Notes: generated by a model not told the origin, from the letters alone. A stretch of 64,000 nt of DNA from Hyphomonadaceae bacterium (GCA_030697555.1 JAUYPV010000002.1:38783-102782); one strand, 5' to 3'. Positions 49,541 through 59,355 are shown, counted from the first letter of the stretch. Numbers and translations are program-made.

Positions 49541-49639
49541 CGCATGCCCCCGACGCATGCCCCAACGTCACGACTAGGCGCTCGCCTTCCGCCGCTCTAA
49601 ACCTTCCGCAAACGTCAACAGCCTGCGCAGGAAAGTGCC

Positions 49640-50422
49640 ATGAAACTCGACAGCTCGATCTCCGCCATCGTCACCGGCGGCGCGTCCGGCCTTGGCGGCG
49701 CCACCGTCCGCGCCCTGCGCGCGACCGGTGTGAAAGTCGCCATCTTCGACATGAACGAGAAGACCGGCGCTGCCTTCGCCGCGGAAACCGGCTCGATCTA
49801 TTGCAACGTCAACGTGACCGACGAAGCCTCGGTCGAGGCCGGCTTCGCCGCCGCCCGCAAGGCCAACGGCCAGGAGCGGATCCTCGTCAACTGCGCCGGC
49901 ACTGGCATCGCCGTGAAGACCGCCGGCCGCAAGAAAGACACCGGCGAGATCAGCTCCCACGCCCTCGACGCCTTCAACAAGATCATCCAGATCAACCTCA
50001 TCGGCACCTTCCGCTGCATCGCCAAATCCGCCGCCGGCATGCTGACGCTTCCCGTGATGGCCGACGGAGACCGTGGCGCCATCGTCAACACCGCTTCGGT
50101 CGCCGCCGAGGATGGCCAGATCGGCCAAGCCGCCTATTCGGCGTCCAAAGGCGGTGTCGTCGGCATGACCCTCCCGATCGCACGCGACCTCTCGACCGAG
50201 AACATCCGAGTCAACACGATCCTGCCTGGCCTCTTCAACACGCCGTTGCTCGCTGGTCTGCCTGACAATGTGAAGGACGCTCTCTCCGCCACCGTCCTCA
50301 ATCCGAAACGCCTCGGTGACCCGAACGAGTACGCTTCGCTGGCCATGCAGATGATCCAGAACGGCTACTTCAACGGCGAATGCGTCCGCCTCGACGGCGG
50401 CATCCGCATGGCGCCCCGATAG
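49640..50422 (+). CDS. SDR family oxidoreductase (3-hydroxyacyl-CoA dehydrogenase type II-like)
   Basis: IVTGGASGLGGATVRAL, VNCAGTG, AYSASKGGVVGMTLPIARDL, GECVRLDGGIRMAPR. Confidence 0.92.
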   Translation: MKLDSSISAIVTGGASGLGGATVRALRATGVKVAIFDMNEKTGAAFAAETGSIYCNVNVTDEASVEAGFAAARKANGQERILVNCAGTGIAVKTAGRKKDTGEISSHALDAFNKIIQINLIGTFRCIAKSAAGMLTLPVMADGDRGAIVNTASVAAEDGQIGQAAYSASKGGVVGMTLPIARDLSTENIRVNTILPGLFNTPLLAGLPDNVKDALSATVLNPKRLGDPNEYASLAMQMIQNGYFNGECVRLDGGIRMAPR

Positions 50423-50440
50423 ACGGACCACGAGCGCCGT

Positions 50441-50487
50441 CCTCCCCTGCGAAGCGGGGGAGGTGGCCCGAAGGGACGGAGGGGGCG
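50441..50487. repeat. Intergenic hairpin repeat (CCTCCCC...GGGGGAGGTGGCCCGAAGGGACGGAGGGGGC)
   Basis: CCTCCCC-TGCGAAG-CGGGGGAGG hairpin followed by GTGGCCCGAAGGGACGGAGGGGGC; resembles a mosaic repeat commonly seen in high-GC alphaproteobacteria. Confidence 0.6.
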
Positions 50488-50508
50488 AGTCACAAGGGGA
50501 CTCTCGCG

Positions 50509-50970
50509 ATGAAAATCGAACTCGAGCCCATCGGCCACGTTCGCACCACACGCGCCGATCCTGTCGACGACAACTGGGACGCCGAAACAACCACCATCGA
50601 ACTCGACGCTCGGCGCTTTACGCCCGACGCGTTGCTCAGCCTCGATAACTTCTCACACGTCGAGGTGATCTACTGGTTCCATCACCCCGAAGCCGAAACG
50701 CCCAATCTCGGCGCCCGCCGCCCGCGTGGCCGCGCTGACTGGCCGCCCGTCGGCATCTTCGCCCAACGCGCCAAGAACCGCCCCAACCGTCTCGGCCTCA
50801 CCGTCTGCAAGATCCTGAAAGTCGACGGCCTCAAGCTGCAGGTCTCCGGCCTCGACGCCATCGACGGCACGCCCGTCCTCGACCTCAAGCCCTGGATGGA
50901 AGGCTTCGCCCCGCGCGGCGAAGTCCGCGAGCCGCAATGGGCCCGCGAACTCATGGCCGGCTATTGGTGA
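50509..50970 (+). CDS. trmO: tRNA (N6-threonylcarbamoyladenosine37-N6)-methyltransferase TrmO-like
   Basis: MKIELEPIGHVRTTRADPVDDNW..., GIFAQRAKNRPNRLGLTVCKIL, LDAIDGTPVLDLKPW. Confidence 0.88.
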   Translation: MKIELEPIGHVRTTRADPVDDNWDAETTTIELDARRFTPDALLSLDNFSHVEVIYWFHHPEAETPNLGARRPRGRADWPPVGIFAQRAKNRPNRLGLTVCKILKVDGLKLQVSGLDAIDGTPVLDLKPWMEGFAPRGEVREPQWARELMAGYW

Positions 50971-50971
50971 C

Positions 50972-53371
50972 CTAGAAATCTCCCGTCACCGAGATCGAGA
51001 ACGTCCGCGGGCTCTGCGGCCTGAAGAACCCGTTTCCGTTCACCGACGGCGAAATGAACGCCAGCTTGTCCTCGTCGAAGATGTTGTCGACGTTGACCCG
51101 CGCCTTCAGCGCGCCAAACAACCCATCGCCCTCGCCGTCGCCGAGATCGATGTACCCGCTGACGATCGTGTAGTCGCTGATCTCCTCGGTGTTGATGAAG
51201 TTCGAGTATCGATCCGACAGGTACTTGGCGGAGATGTTCGCCACCAGCCACTCCGTCGGCTCCCACGTGGCGCCCGCCGAAACGATCCACTCCGGGCTGT
51301 CCGCCAGCGTATTGCCCGATATCGGCAGTGGCCGCCGCGCGGTCTGCCCGGGAAGCGGCGCGAAGAAGTTCGGAATGTCATCCTGGAACGTCGTGTTGTT
51401 CCACGTCAAGTTGCCGTTGAAATAGAGCATGTCGTTGAAGAGCTCCGGCTTCCAGGCTCCGGTGAGCTCGACCCCGTAGGATTCCACGCCGCCCACATTC
51501 TGCGGGAACGTCTCCACCGCGCCCGACTGGCCGGCGACGAAGTTGCTGTAGGTCTCAAGCCGGTTCTCGAACGTCGTGTAGTAGACCGCAACCGCCGCGT
51601 TGAACGTCGAGCCAAGCGTCCGCGCACCAATCTCGTAGTTCTCCGACGTCTCGGCTTCCGGCTCAGGCGAAAAGACGGTCGAACTGGGCGCAATCGCAAA
51701 CGCGTCGTCCGTCCCCCGCGGCAGTGCGTAATTCTGCGAATAGGACGCGAAGACCTGCTCGTTATCGGTGACATTGAAGACCGCCCCGGCCATCGGCAGG
51801 AACGTGTCTTCGTAGGTTGCGCCTACCGACTGCGGCCCCCAACCCGCCACGCCTACTCCGCCAACTACGCGAAAATAGTCGTTGAAGTCGCGATAACCTT
51901 CCAGGCTGTAGTCGATCGACAGCGCCTTCACGCCCACTTCCACATTCAGCCGGTCATCGAGGAAGCTGATCGTGTCCTTGAGGAACACCTGCAGCGTCTC
52001 GCGCGTCGACTCATAGTTGCGCCGGAAATACGCCACCTCATTGTAAAGCACCGCGCCGGTCTGGATGCCGCCGGCATGGTTCAAGCGAAGCTGCGTCCGG
52101 TGATAATCGTCCGTCTCGACCCAGAAGCCACCCTCGATCGTGTTGTTGGCAACCTCCCAGGCGGCCTTCGCCACCAGGCCGGACCGTACGCCGCCCACAC
52201 CCGACAGGCCGTACTGAACGCCCCGCGGCGCCGTCACCGCCAGGCCGGCCTCACGTTGCCGCAGGAAAATCCCGCGCGTGTTGGTGTAGCTGTCCGGCGA
52301 TACGCCATAACCGTCCTTGTCCTCGTAGTAGGCCGTCACTTCAACGTCGAACGCATCGCCGATCGCGCTCGCGAACGTCGCGCCGTAGAGCGAGTCATTG
52401 CGGATGTTGATCCGGTCCTCGAACCAGTCGGTGAACCCGGCATTGGTCAGGCCCGTCTGCCCCGGATAGTCGAGCAGCGGTCCAAAGGGCAGCGCCGGAA
52501 TGTTGATTGCATAGCCGCGAAAGCGGCCTCTCTCGCCATTGTTGTCTGGCGTCGCCGAATAGTAGGTTGCCTTGCTGAAGGTCGGCGAGTCGTAGTCGAA
52601 GAAGTCATTGGCCACGTACTTGAACGTCAGCGACGTATCGAGCCCCAGCTCGAGCTTCACCTTCGCTTCCCAGTGCTCCCGGTCGATATATCCGCCGCCC
52701 CGCCACAGGTCGCTGTCCGTCTTCGAACGCGCCACATAGGCGGACATCGGCCCGATCTTGCCGGTCTGCAGCTTCACGAAGCTGCGGTTGAGATTGTCGT
52801 CGCCCCAGGCGTGCGAGATCGTCCCGCCAAGCTCATCGTCCGGATCGATCGAGTGATACTCCACGATGGGGCCCAGCGAGGCATAGCTCGGCTGGCTCAC
52901 ATCGCCCGCGCCCGGCGAGGCCACCACCGATCCGAGGTTCTCGTTGTCGACATAGCGAAAAATCGGGCTGCCGCCGAAAGCGTCGCTCCGCCCCATCGGA
53001 ATGCCGTCCAGCACGAAGCCGATCTGCTGCAGGTTGAAGGCCCGCACCGTCACCGAGTTGCCGAACTCGTAGAGACCCAGCGCCCCATCGGTCTGCACGT
53101 TGAACCCCGGCAGCCCTTCCAGCATCTTCAGGCCCGAAATGCCCGCCGGCGCCGAAAGCAGGGCTTCCCGCGTCACGGCCACGGTGTTGCTAGTCTCGTC
53201 GAGGCCGATCGCCTCGTCCGCCTGGCTCAATCGGCGACCTTCAATCACCACGACGTCGCCGCGTTCCTCGGCCGCCTGCGGCGCGGCCGGGGCCTCCTGC
53301 GCATGTGCAGCGCCTATCGCCAGCGCTGAACCAAAGCCCAGCAGCATCGTCTTCAGTGGAGTCACTCGCAT
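50972..53371 (-). CDS. TonB-dependent outer membrane receptor
   Basis: About 800 aa; signal peptide MRVTPLKTMLLGFGSALAIGAAHAQ, plug domain, C-terminal VNVDNIFDEDKLAFIS...PRTFSISVTGDF. Confidence 0.93.
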   Translation of the reverse strand: MRVTPLKTMLLGFGSALAIGAAHAQEAPAAPQAAEERGDVVVIEGRRLSQADEAIGLDETSNTVAVTREALLSAPAGISGLKMLEGLPGFNVQTDGALGLYEFGNSVTVRAFNLQQIGFVLDGIPMGRSDAFGGSPIFRYVDNENLGSVVASPGAGDVSQPSYASLGPIVEYHSIDPDDELGGTISHAWGDDNLNRSFVKLQTGKIGPMSAYVARSKTDSDLWRGGGYIDREHWEAKVKLELGLDTSLTFKYVANDFFDYDSPTFSKATYYSATPDNNGERGRFRGYAINIPALPFGPLLDYPGQTGLTNAGFTDWFEDRINIRNDSLYGATFASAIGDAFDVEVTAYYEDKDGYGVSPDSYTNTRGIFLRQREAGLAVTAPRGVQYGLSGVGGVRSGLVAKAAWEVANNTIEGGFWVETDDYHRTQLRLNHAGGIQTGAVLYNEVAYFRRNYESTRETLQVFLKDTISFLDDRLNVEVGVKALSIDYSLEGYRDFNDYFRVVGGVGVAGWGPQSVGATYEDTFLPMAGAVFNVTDNEQVFASYSQNYALPRGTDDAFAIAPSSTVFSPEPEAETSENYEIGARTLGSTFNAAVAVYYTTFENRLETYSNFVAGQSGAVETFPQNVGGVESYGVELTGAWKPELFNDMLYFNGNLTWNNTTFQDDIPNFFAPLPGQTARRPLPISGNTLADSPEWIVSAGATWEPTEWLVANISAKYLSDRYSNFINTEEISDYTIVSGYIDLGDGEGDGLFGALKARVNVDNIFDEDKLAFISPSVNGNGFFRPQSPRTFSISVTGDF

Positions 53372-53539
53372 CAGAGTCCCGTTTCTTTTTTTAGCGTCCA
53401 ACCCGCGGAACGATCGGGCGGAAACCAGTCGACACACCTCAAGCCTCGCGCGCCTGAGGGGCGTTCAATTTGTTGCAATTGCATTATTGCGACGCAAAAA
53501 CCGGCGGGCGCCGCTACCGGATTGGGCAGTGGGCCAGAA

Positions 53540-53911
53540 TCACACGCGGCTCCCGCCGCCCGTGTCGTCGATGATCAGGCGCCACAGCCCGTCCGGTCCA
53601 CGGCGCTGCACCTCTGCGGATACGCCGCTGGACACAGCGCCTCCATCCGCATCCAGCAGCTCCCACTTGAACCGCGTCAGCGCCGTGTCGCCGACCACAT
53701 GAATGCTCACGCACTCTCCCCGAAACTGCAGCCCCGCCATCATGAAGCCCGCGAGCGCGCCCTCGATCTGCTTCCTGCCGACGGCCCGCTCCGCGCCATC
53801 GTAGGTAAATACCGCATCGTCGGTGTAAAGCGCCACGAATCCGGCCGCGTCGCCCGCGTTGAACCTGTCGGCAAACGCGCTTGCCATAAGGTCCGGTGAT
53901 GCAACGCCCAT
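53540..53911 (-). CDS. SnoaL/NTF2-like domain protein
   Basis: MASAFADRFNAGDAAGFVALYTDDAVFTYDGAERAVGRKQIEGALAGFM. Confidence 0.8.
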   Translation of the reverse strand: MGVASPDLMASAFADRFNAGDAAGFVALYTDDAVFTYDGAERAVGRKQIEGALAGFMMAGLQFRGECVSIHVVGDTALTRFKWELLDADGGAVSSGVSAEVQRRGPDGLWRLIIDDTGGGSRV

Positions 53912-54000
53912 TCGGGTTCTCCAGCAGCTATGCCGGTGAAGCTAAGCTCCGCCGGCGCAGCCGTCGAGAAGTACCGCCGAGTTTCGCGACGGATTCGCAA

Positions 54001-55236
54001 CTACGACGCCGCGAACTTCATGACCTTGATCGCATCGAAGTTCTGCACGCCGCCGCCCACACGCTTGGTCGTGTAGAACATCACATAGGGTTTGACGGAG
54101 TAGGGATCGCGCAACACTCGCGCGCCCTGGCGGTCGACGATCAGGTAGCCGCGCCGGAAATCGCCGAACGCGATCGAGAACGAGCCGGCCGCAATATCCG
54201 GCATGTCCTCGATCTCTGTCACCGGGTAGCCCAGCAGGCTCGCGGATTCGCCTGCCATCCCAGGACGCCAAAGATAGTTGTCGTCGCCGTCCTTGAGCTT
54301 CCGCACCGCCGAGACCGTACGCCGGTTCATCACGAACCGCGCATTCGCCCGAAACTGGCTTTTCAGCGCATAGATCAGGTCAATCAGCTTGTCGGCCGGA
54401 TCGCTGGAGGCGAACGCACCTGCGCCGCCTGAAAGGATGAAACCGATCTTCTCCCACGCATGGCTCGCATCCGCGATCATGTCGTAGTCGAGAAAGCCCT
54501 TCGGCTTGTTCGACCCGTTGCCGGTCACGAACGCCGCCGACTCCTGCGAGGCAAAGCTCTGCTCCACTTCCTCCGCCAGCCACTCGTCGATGTCGGCATA
54601 CGCGTCGTCCAGCAGCGTCTGCGTCGCCGCCGGCATCGCGTAGAGCTCCGCCGCCGGAAACTCGAGCAGATCCAGCGTCGGCGCCATCGTCTCCGCGCGC
54701 GAGCCGGTCTCCGCCGTCCACGCCGATTGCGCGCCCAGGCTCACCGGCTTTCTGAACACCGTCGCCGAGGTTTGTCTCACCGAAGCAATTTGCCGCATCG
54801 GCGAGGATGCCATCAGCCGCTGCTCGATCAGCCGGTCCAGCTCCGGCGGCGCCACATAGCCGCCCTGCGCCTCCGTCCCAACGTTCAACGATTTGAAGTC
54901 GATGCGGTGCAGCCCCGCCTCGTCGCCTCGGCGCAGATATGCGCCCCACGCGGACTTGTGCTCGGTATCGCCCTTGCTCGCCTCCTCGCCGATCGCCGGC
55001 CTTGCCTGCTCCAAAGCCAGCCGCTCCAGAGCCGTACGCTGCCGGTCCAGCGATGCCTCGATCTTCTGCAGCTTCGCATCCACCAGCGGATCCGCCGCCC
55101 CGCGCCGCTCGATCTCGTCCAGCCGCGCATCGTTCGCCGCCTTCAGAGCCTCGAACGCAGCCATCATCTCCGCGGTGATCGCGCGTGCGTCCGCATTCGC
55201 GCCCGAGGGCGCGTTCATCTTCGTTTCGATTGTCAT
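54001..55236 (-). CDS. GTA gp5-like HK97-fold major capsid protein
   Basis: 411 aa; helical delta domain, then GGYVAPPELDRLIEQRLMASSPMRQIASVRQTSATVFRKPVSLG..., RFVMNRRTVSAVRKLKDGDDNYLWRPGM. Confidence 0.93.
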   Translation of the reverse strand: MTIETKMNAPSGANADARAITAEMMAAFEALKAANDARLDEIERRGAADPLVDAKLQKIEASLDRQRTALERLALEQARPAIGEEASKGDTEHKSAWGAYLRRGDEAGLHRIDFKSLNVGTEAQGGYVAPPELDRLIEQRLMASSPMRQIASVRQTSATVFRKPVSLGAQSAWTAETGSRAETMAPTLDLLEFPAAELYAMPAATQTLLDDAYADIDEWLAEEVEQSFASQESAAFVTGNGSNKPKGFLDYDMIADASHAWEKIGFILSGGAGAFASSDPADKLIDLIYALKSQFRANARFVMNRRTVSAVRKLKDGDDNYLWRPGMAGESASLLGYPVTEIEDMPDIAAGSFSIAFGDFRRGYLIVDRQGARVLRDPYSVKPYVMFYTTKRVGGGVQNFDAIKVMKFAAS

Positions 55237-55324
55237 TGGTTTCCCTTGAGTGTCGCTTCGTTCAGTCAGTCACCGGCGCACGAAGCAATGCGCCGGCCAG
55301 AAAGTCAGATCGAGTGAAACAGCC

Positions 55325-55663
55325 TTAAAGGCCCAGCGCCTCGCGCCCGGCCTTGGTGATCTTGCCCGCCCGCAACAGGGCCTTCACCCGCGCCTGCGCA
55401 CGTGGCGATGTCGTTCCGGTCTTCCGCCGCGGCGTGAAAAGCTGCAGGTACGTCCTGTCGTTGCCCTTGCGCCGCTGGCTTTCGCTCCAGCCATAGCGGA
55501 GCCCTTCGTCAACGGCGTCTTCCCAACTCACTGTCTTCGCGCCACTGTCCTTGCGCGCGATGCGGACCCACACCCCATCTGACTTTGCGTGATGCGCCTT
55601 CAACCACGCGTTGAACGATGCCTGGCTGGCGAAAGTCTTGACGGGAAACTTGTCCTGCTTCAT
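55325..55663 (-). CDS. YdeI/OmpD-associated family protein
   Basis: MKQDKFPVKTFASQASFNAWLKAHHAKSDGVWVRIARKDSG...LRYGWSESQRRKGNDRTYLQLFTPRRKTG. Confidence 0.75.
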   Translation of the reverse strand: MKQDKFPVKTFASQASFNAWLKAHHAKSDGVWVRIARKDSGAKTVSWEDAVDEGLRYGWSESQRRKGNDRTYLQLFTPRRKTGTTSPRAQARVKALLRAGKITKAGREALGL

Positions 55664-55718
55664 CGGCGCAGCTCCACCGGTTAAACGCCGCTCCGCCGAT
55701 ATCGTTTCACCAAAGCAA

Positions 55719-55744
55719 AAGGGCGCGTCCTTCGACACGCCCTT
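55719..55744 (-). terminator. Rho-independent-type terminator for the 55768..56901 gene
   Basis: AAGGGCGCGTC-CTTC-GACACGCCCTT, 11-bp stem with one G-U pair; on the minus strand it ends in CCCTTTT. Confidence 0.6.
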
Positions 55745-55767
55745 CGCAGTCTCTAACTATCGAAAGC

Positions 55768-56901
55768 CTAGTTGAAGCCTTCGCCGCCGCTTTCGTCGCG
55801 CGGCAGGACAAGACCGGCCGCAATGCCCGGACCCATGCCAGGCACCTTGCCTTTGCTTTCCAGCTCGCGCGCGCCGGCGAGAATGCCCGCCATCGCATAG
55901 TTGCCTTCATGGCAGGCGTATTCGTACAGCGGCTCGGACGCGTTGAGCGCCATCTCGCCCTTCCACACTTGGCTGTACATCGTCGGATCGTCGACTTCGA
56001 ACGAGTAGAGGACCTGCTTGTCGTTCCAGCGCGAGAAGCGCTCGGTCAGCTTGCCCTGGTTCGAGATCATGGCGCGCTGGTTCGGGTGCGGATTGCGCGT
56101 CTCGACGACGAGCGTCTCGCCCTCATACCAGCCGACCGAGTCCCCGCCCCATTTCGGCAGCGGCGAATGTTTGGCCTCGGCCGCGTTCTTCACGATCGGG
56201 ATCACGCGCACGTCGTGGATCATCTCGACTTCGATCATCACGTGGCTCGGCGTCTGCACGAAGTGCATCGTCGAGTTGTACATGCCGTTATTCATGATCG
56301 GGCCGTACGAACCCGAGAAGCCGAGGATGCAGCGCTCCGCCTGCGGGCGGGTCTCCGGTCCGTCGAAATTGGTGATCGCGAAACCGCCGCCACGTGCAGC
56401 GCCCGCCTTGTACGGGACGCGGCCCGTCGCCGGCTCGGTGATCCATGACGAGCGGAGCTCGCCCTTCACCATCGCCATCTTCGTGCCCGGGTCGATCCAG
56501 AACGCGTTGTAGCCGCGGTCGTTGTTCTTGTCCTTCAGCAGGTCCGTGTTGTTCGGATCCTTGCCGGACTGCGCGTTGTCATCCTTCGTGAGCACGACCA
56601 GGATGTTGCGATTCACTAGGCGATCCGCCTGTGCTTGCGTCAGCGCCAGGCTTTTTGCGTCCGCGCCACGCTGCAGATTCGTCAGCGATGTGTTGTTCCA
56701 GAACCCCTGCAGGTCCGGCGCGCCCCAGCTTGTCTGCGGCGCCTTGTATCCCGCTTCGTGCCGCTGTCCGTCATTGGCGTTGGACACAATGGCGGCGGCA
56801 ACGGGCGCTTGCGGCGTCGGTGCGGGAGTCTGAGCGATAGCAGCTCCGGCGAGCAGCGCGGCGCATCCAAGCGCGGTCGCCGCCAGCAGTTTGGTTTTCA
56901 T
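55768..56901 (-). CDS. Secreted conserved hypothetical protein
   Basis: MKTKLLAATALGCAALLAGAAIAQ signal peptide; WGAPDLQGFWNNTSLTNLQR... family seen in alphaproteobacteria and acidobacteria. Confidence 0.75.
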   Translation of the reverse strand: MKTKLLAATALGCAALLAGAAIAQTPAPTPQAPVAAAIVSNANDGQRHEAGYKAPQTSWGAPDLQGFWNNTSLTNLQRGADAKSLALTQAQADRLVNRNILVVLTKDDNAQSGKDPNNTDLLKDKNNDRGYNAFWIDPGTKMAMVKGELRSSWITEPATGRVPYKAGAARGGGFAITNFDGPETRPQAERCILGFSGSYGPIMNNGMYNSTMHFVQTPSHVMIEVEMIHDVRVIPIVKNAAEAKHSPLPKWGGDSVGWYEGETLVVETRNPHPNQRAMISNQGKLTERFSRWNDKQVLYSFEVDDPTMYSQVWKGEMALNASEPLYEYACHEGNYAMAGILAGARELESKGKVPGMGPGIAAGLVLPRDESGGEGFN

Positions 56902-57085
56902 GGCGTAGCCTCCTCTTGCCGTCTTCTCGCAAAAAGACGGTCTCCTGGCAGAGATGCTATCCCTGCATTCCGTTCGCGGAAAGGTTGACCCAGCGTCAGT
57001 CTCATTCACGTTGTTCGGCGCGACAGGATGGTTGATGCAGCTATCTCAGTCTAATCAGGCATCTGCTGGCGCCGGGAGCCTAGCC

Positions 57086-57724
57086 ATGAAATCGAGCATT
57101 CTTCTGGTCGCCCTCGCTCTGGCCGCCTGCTCGCCGGGTGACGGCCGCCCTGCCGGGAACGAAGAATCACGCACCTATCAGTTGCAGGGCTTCGACAGCG
57201 TCTCCGCCGAGGCCGGCATCGAACTCATTCTCACGCAGGGGCCCTTCGCCGTCGACGCCAAGTCCCACAACGGCGATCTCAGCCGCCTGAAGGTGGAAGT
57301 CCGCGGCACGGAACTCGACGTCTCCAGCCAGGGCATGCTCTCCTTCGGCCGCTCGCCGACCTATACCGTCACCGTCAGCGCGCCGAAATGGACCGCCATC
57401 AAGGCAACCGCAGGCGTCGACGTGAAAGGCGAAAACCTCCGGGCCGAAGACCTCACCGTCGAAGCCTCGGCCGGTGTCAGCATGAACCTCTCGGGCACAT
57501 GCCGTGCACTTGACGTCCAGGCCTCCGCGGGGGCCGCCATCGACGCTAGCGATCTCAAATGTGCAACCGCCGACGTGCAGGCATCCGCCGGCGCCAAGAT
57601 CGACGTGTCCGCAACGGAGAAAGTCTCCGGTTCAGCGTCGGCCGGCGCCGTCATCGACATTTCCGGCAATCCGCCCACGATCGACGTCAGCAACGACATC
57701 GCCAGCGTCGTGAACAGGAACTAG
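57086..57724 (+). CDS. DUF2807/GIN-domain lipoprotein
   Basis: Lipobox MKSSILLVALALAACSP; FDSVSAEAGIELILTQG and repeated VQASAGAxID units. Confidence 0.85.
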   Translation: MKSSILLVALALAACSPGDGRPAGNEESRTYQLQGFDSVSAEAGIELILTQGPFAVDAKSHNGDLSRLKVEVRGTELDVSSQGMLSFGRSPTYTVTVSAPKWTAIKATAGVDVKGENLRAEDLTVEASAGVSMNLSGTCRALDVQASAGAAIDASDLKCATADVQASAGAKIDVSATEKVSGSASAGAVIDISGNPPTIDVSNDIASVVNRN

Positions 57725-57726
57725 CC

Positions 57727-58293
57727 CTACGCCGCGCGCACCAGAATCTGCGCTCCGCCCGCCGCCGCAAACCGCGCACCTGGCAGCATGGGCGATGTGA
57801 CCAGCGACACTTCTCTCAGCTCGACCTCGCGCAGCTCCCGCCCGCGCACGGCCCTATGACCTGAACGACGTGGCGACCAGTCGCGCGCAATGAACCCGAT
57901 CGACAGTCCGTTCATAGCCCCATCGCCGATCAGCTTAAGCGCGGCCTGACCCGCCGCCGTCTCGCCTGTCACCAGCCCGCGCACGAACAATCCGCGCCCA
58001 TCCTCTCGCATCGCGGTCCAGCGCCCAACCGTCCGCCCGCCCATATGCTGCAGCAGCATGCCGACGCCTGCGCCCCGCATCAGCGAGCGCGCAAACGCTC
58101 CGGCCCGCACCACATCGCCCGCCATGTCCTCCACCCCGAACAGCGAGGCATACCCCTCGATCACCAGGCTCGAAGCCCGCGCTTCTTTCACCACCGCATT
58201 GCCCCTCTCTCGCGGCCACACGAGCCGCGCTGCGATTTCTGATATTTTGCTTGAAGCGGCCGACGCGAACGCAGTCGCGTCTCGCCAAGTCAT
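57727..58293 (-). CDS. GTA gp4-like HK97 prohead protease
   Basis: IEGYASLFGVEDMAGDVVRAGAFARSL...MLLQHMGGRTVGRW..., MNGLSIGFIARDWSPR, LREVELREVSLVTSPMLPGARF (His/Ser protease motifs). Confidence 0.93.
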   Translation of the reverse strand: MTWRDATAFASAASSKISEIAARLVWPRERGNAVVKEARASSLVIEGYASLFGVEDMAGDVVRAGAFARSLMRGAGVGMLLQHMGGRTVGRWTAMREDGRGLFVRGLVTGETAAGQAALKLIGDGAMNGLSIGFIARDWSPRRSGHRAVRGRELREVELREVSLVTSPMLPGARFAAAGGAQILVRAA

Positions 58294-58352
58294 CTCGGCC
58301 GCAAAACGAACGGCACGCTTCTCGCCGGAGAGGCGAGCGTGGCGTTCATCTT

Positions 58353-58577
58353 CTAGCGTCCGTCGAGTTTTCGCTCGATCCGGCCCAGTTGCGCCGCGGC
58401 TTTTTCCTGCCGCACCTCAACGCGCGCCATGCGTTCCGCCATCGTCGACTGCGCCGCCACCCGCACCTCGACCTCTTTCAGCCGCTCGGACGCCGCTCCC
58501 ACCCAGAGCAGCACGCCGGCGGATTCCAGAACCACCGCCAGCACGATCGCCAGCGTCATCTTCTTTTCAATCGGCAT
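58353..58577 (-). CDS. GTA g3.5-like small membrane/coiled-coil head formation protein
   Basis: MPIEKKMTLAIVLAVVLESAGVLLWVGAASERLKEVEVRVAAQSTMAERMARVEVRQEKAAAQLGRIERKLDGR; position between portal and protease. Confidence 0.65.
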   Translation of the reverse strand: MPIEKKMTLAIVLAVVLESAGVLLWVGAASERLKEVEVRVAAQSTMAERMARVEVRQEKAAAQLGRIERKLDGR

Positions 58578-58669
58578 GGCTCACCTTTTGCTGGCGTCGT
58601 TCGTTTCGCTCTGGTAGACAGTGACTCTCTCCGGGGCTGGGTGGCCTGTAGCGTTCGGGGAGCTTCCAA

Positions 58670-59332
58670 ATGAAGCGGGCGGATGTCGTCAGCGTGCGCA
58701 ACCTCTTATCGGGGCGTTCGCGATTCCGTGTAGGTTCAGTACGGCGCGCCTTTTCCTGGGGCCCGGCTGAAGTAGCCCAACTTCTCGTCGATCTCGAAAC
58801 CAGCTCCGCCGTCGAACCCGACGACGATGTCGAAGAGCGTTTCTACCTCGGCCCCATCACCATCAGTCGCGCCCATGGTGGCGCGCATATCCTCCACGAT
58901 GGCCAGCAGCGCCTCGCCGTCATCACCATGGCGCTCTGCTTCGCGCGTGACCGCGTCACGCTCCCTCGCGCCCGCAAAATGCTCGACAAAATGCTGGTCC
59001 ACCGCTCGATGTTCGGTGCGCCCGAGCCTCGCCTCCGTCTCTCGCCCGAGGATCACGCCTGGTTCGCGCACTTCATCCTGGCGCCCGGCGCCACCATGCG
59101 CATCCCGCAACAGGCGCCGATCGGCAGCCCGACAAATCTCCTCCTCGCCGCCCGCTTCATGGAGCAGGCGTTCGAGGGCTACAGCATCGATGACCTCCAT
59201 CGCATGATCGAGTTCATCGCGCTGCACACCGCAGTCGTACGTTCGGTCGCCGATGTGGAAAGCGAAGACGAGCCGCAACTCGCTGCGCCCGATACCGCGG
59301 TCGAATCGCACTACCGCATCGCGGCGGAATAG
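58670..59332 (+). CDS. Stand-alone DUF262-like (GmrS N-terminal/ParB-like fold) protein
   Basis: 220 aa; VGSVRRAFSWGPAEVAQLLVDLE...FYLGPITISR...HILHDGQQRLAVITMALC matches DUF262 signature motifs. Confidence 0.75.
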   Translation: MKRADVVSVRNLLSGRSRFRVGSVRRAFSWGPAEVAQLLVDLETSSAVEPDDDVEERFYLGPITISRAHGGAHILHDGQQRLAVITMALCFARDRVTLPRARKMLDKMLVHRSMFGAPEPRLRLSPEDHAWFAHFILAPGATMRIPQQAPIGSPTNLLLAARFMEQAFEGYSIDDLHRMIEFIALHTAVVRSVADVESEDEPQLAAPDTAVESHYRIAAE

Positions 59333-59355
59333 GTGAGGAGCGGCGCCGAAGGCGC

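Noticed and set aside
52076-53329. 417-aa plus-strand ORF antisense to the TonB-dependent receptor
   Set aside because: Arg/Val-rich shadow ORF; the receptor on the minus strand is convincing.
57481-57680. Repeated ASAGAxIDxS units in the DUF2807 protein as a novel repeat
   Set aside because: Repetitive beta-helix-like units are normal for the DUF2807/GIN-domain family.
58670-59332. Complete GmrSD-type restriction system
   Set aside because: Only the DUF262-like part is present; no DUF1524/HNH nuclease domain or partner gene seen.
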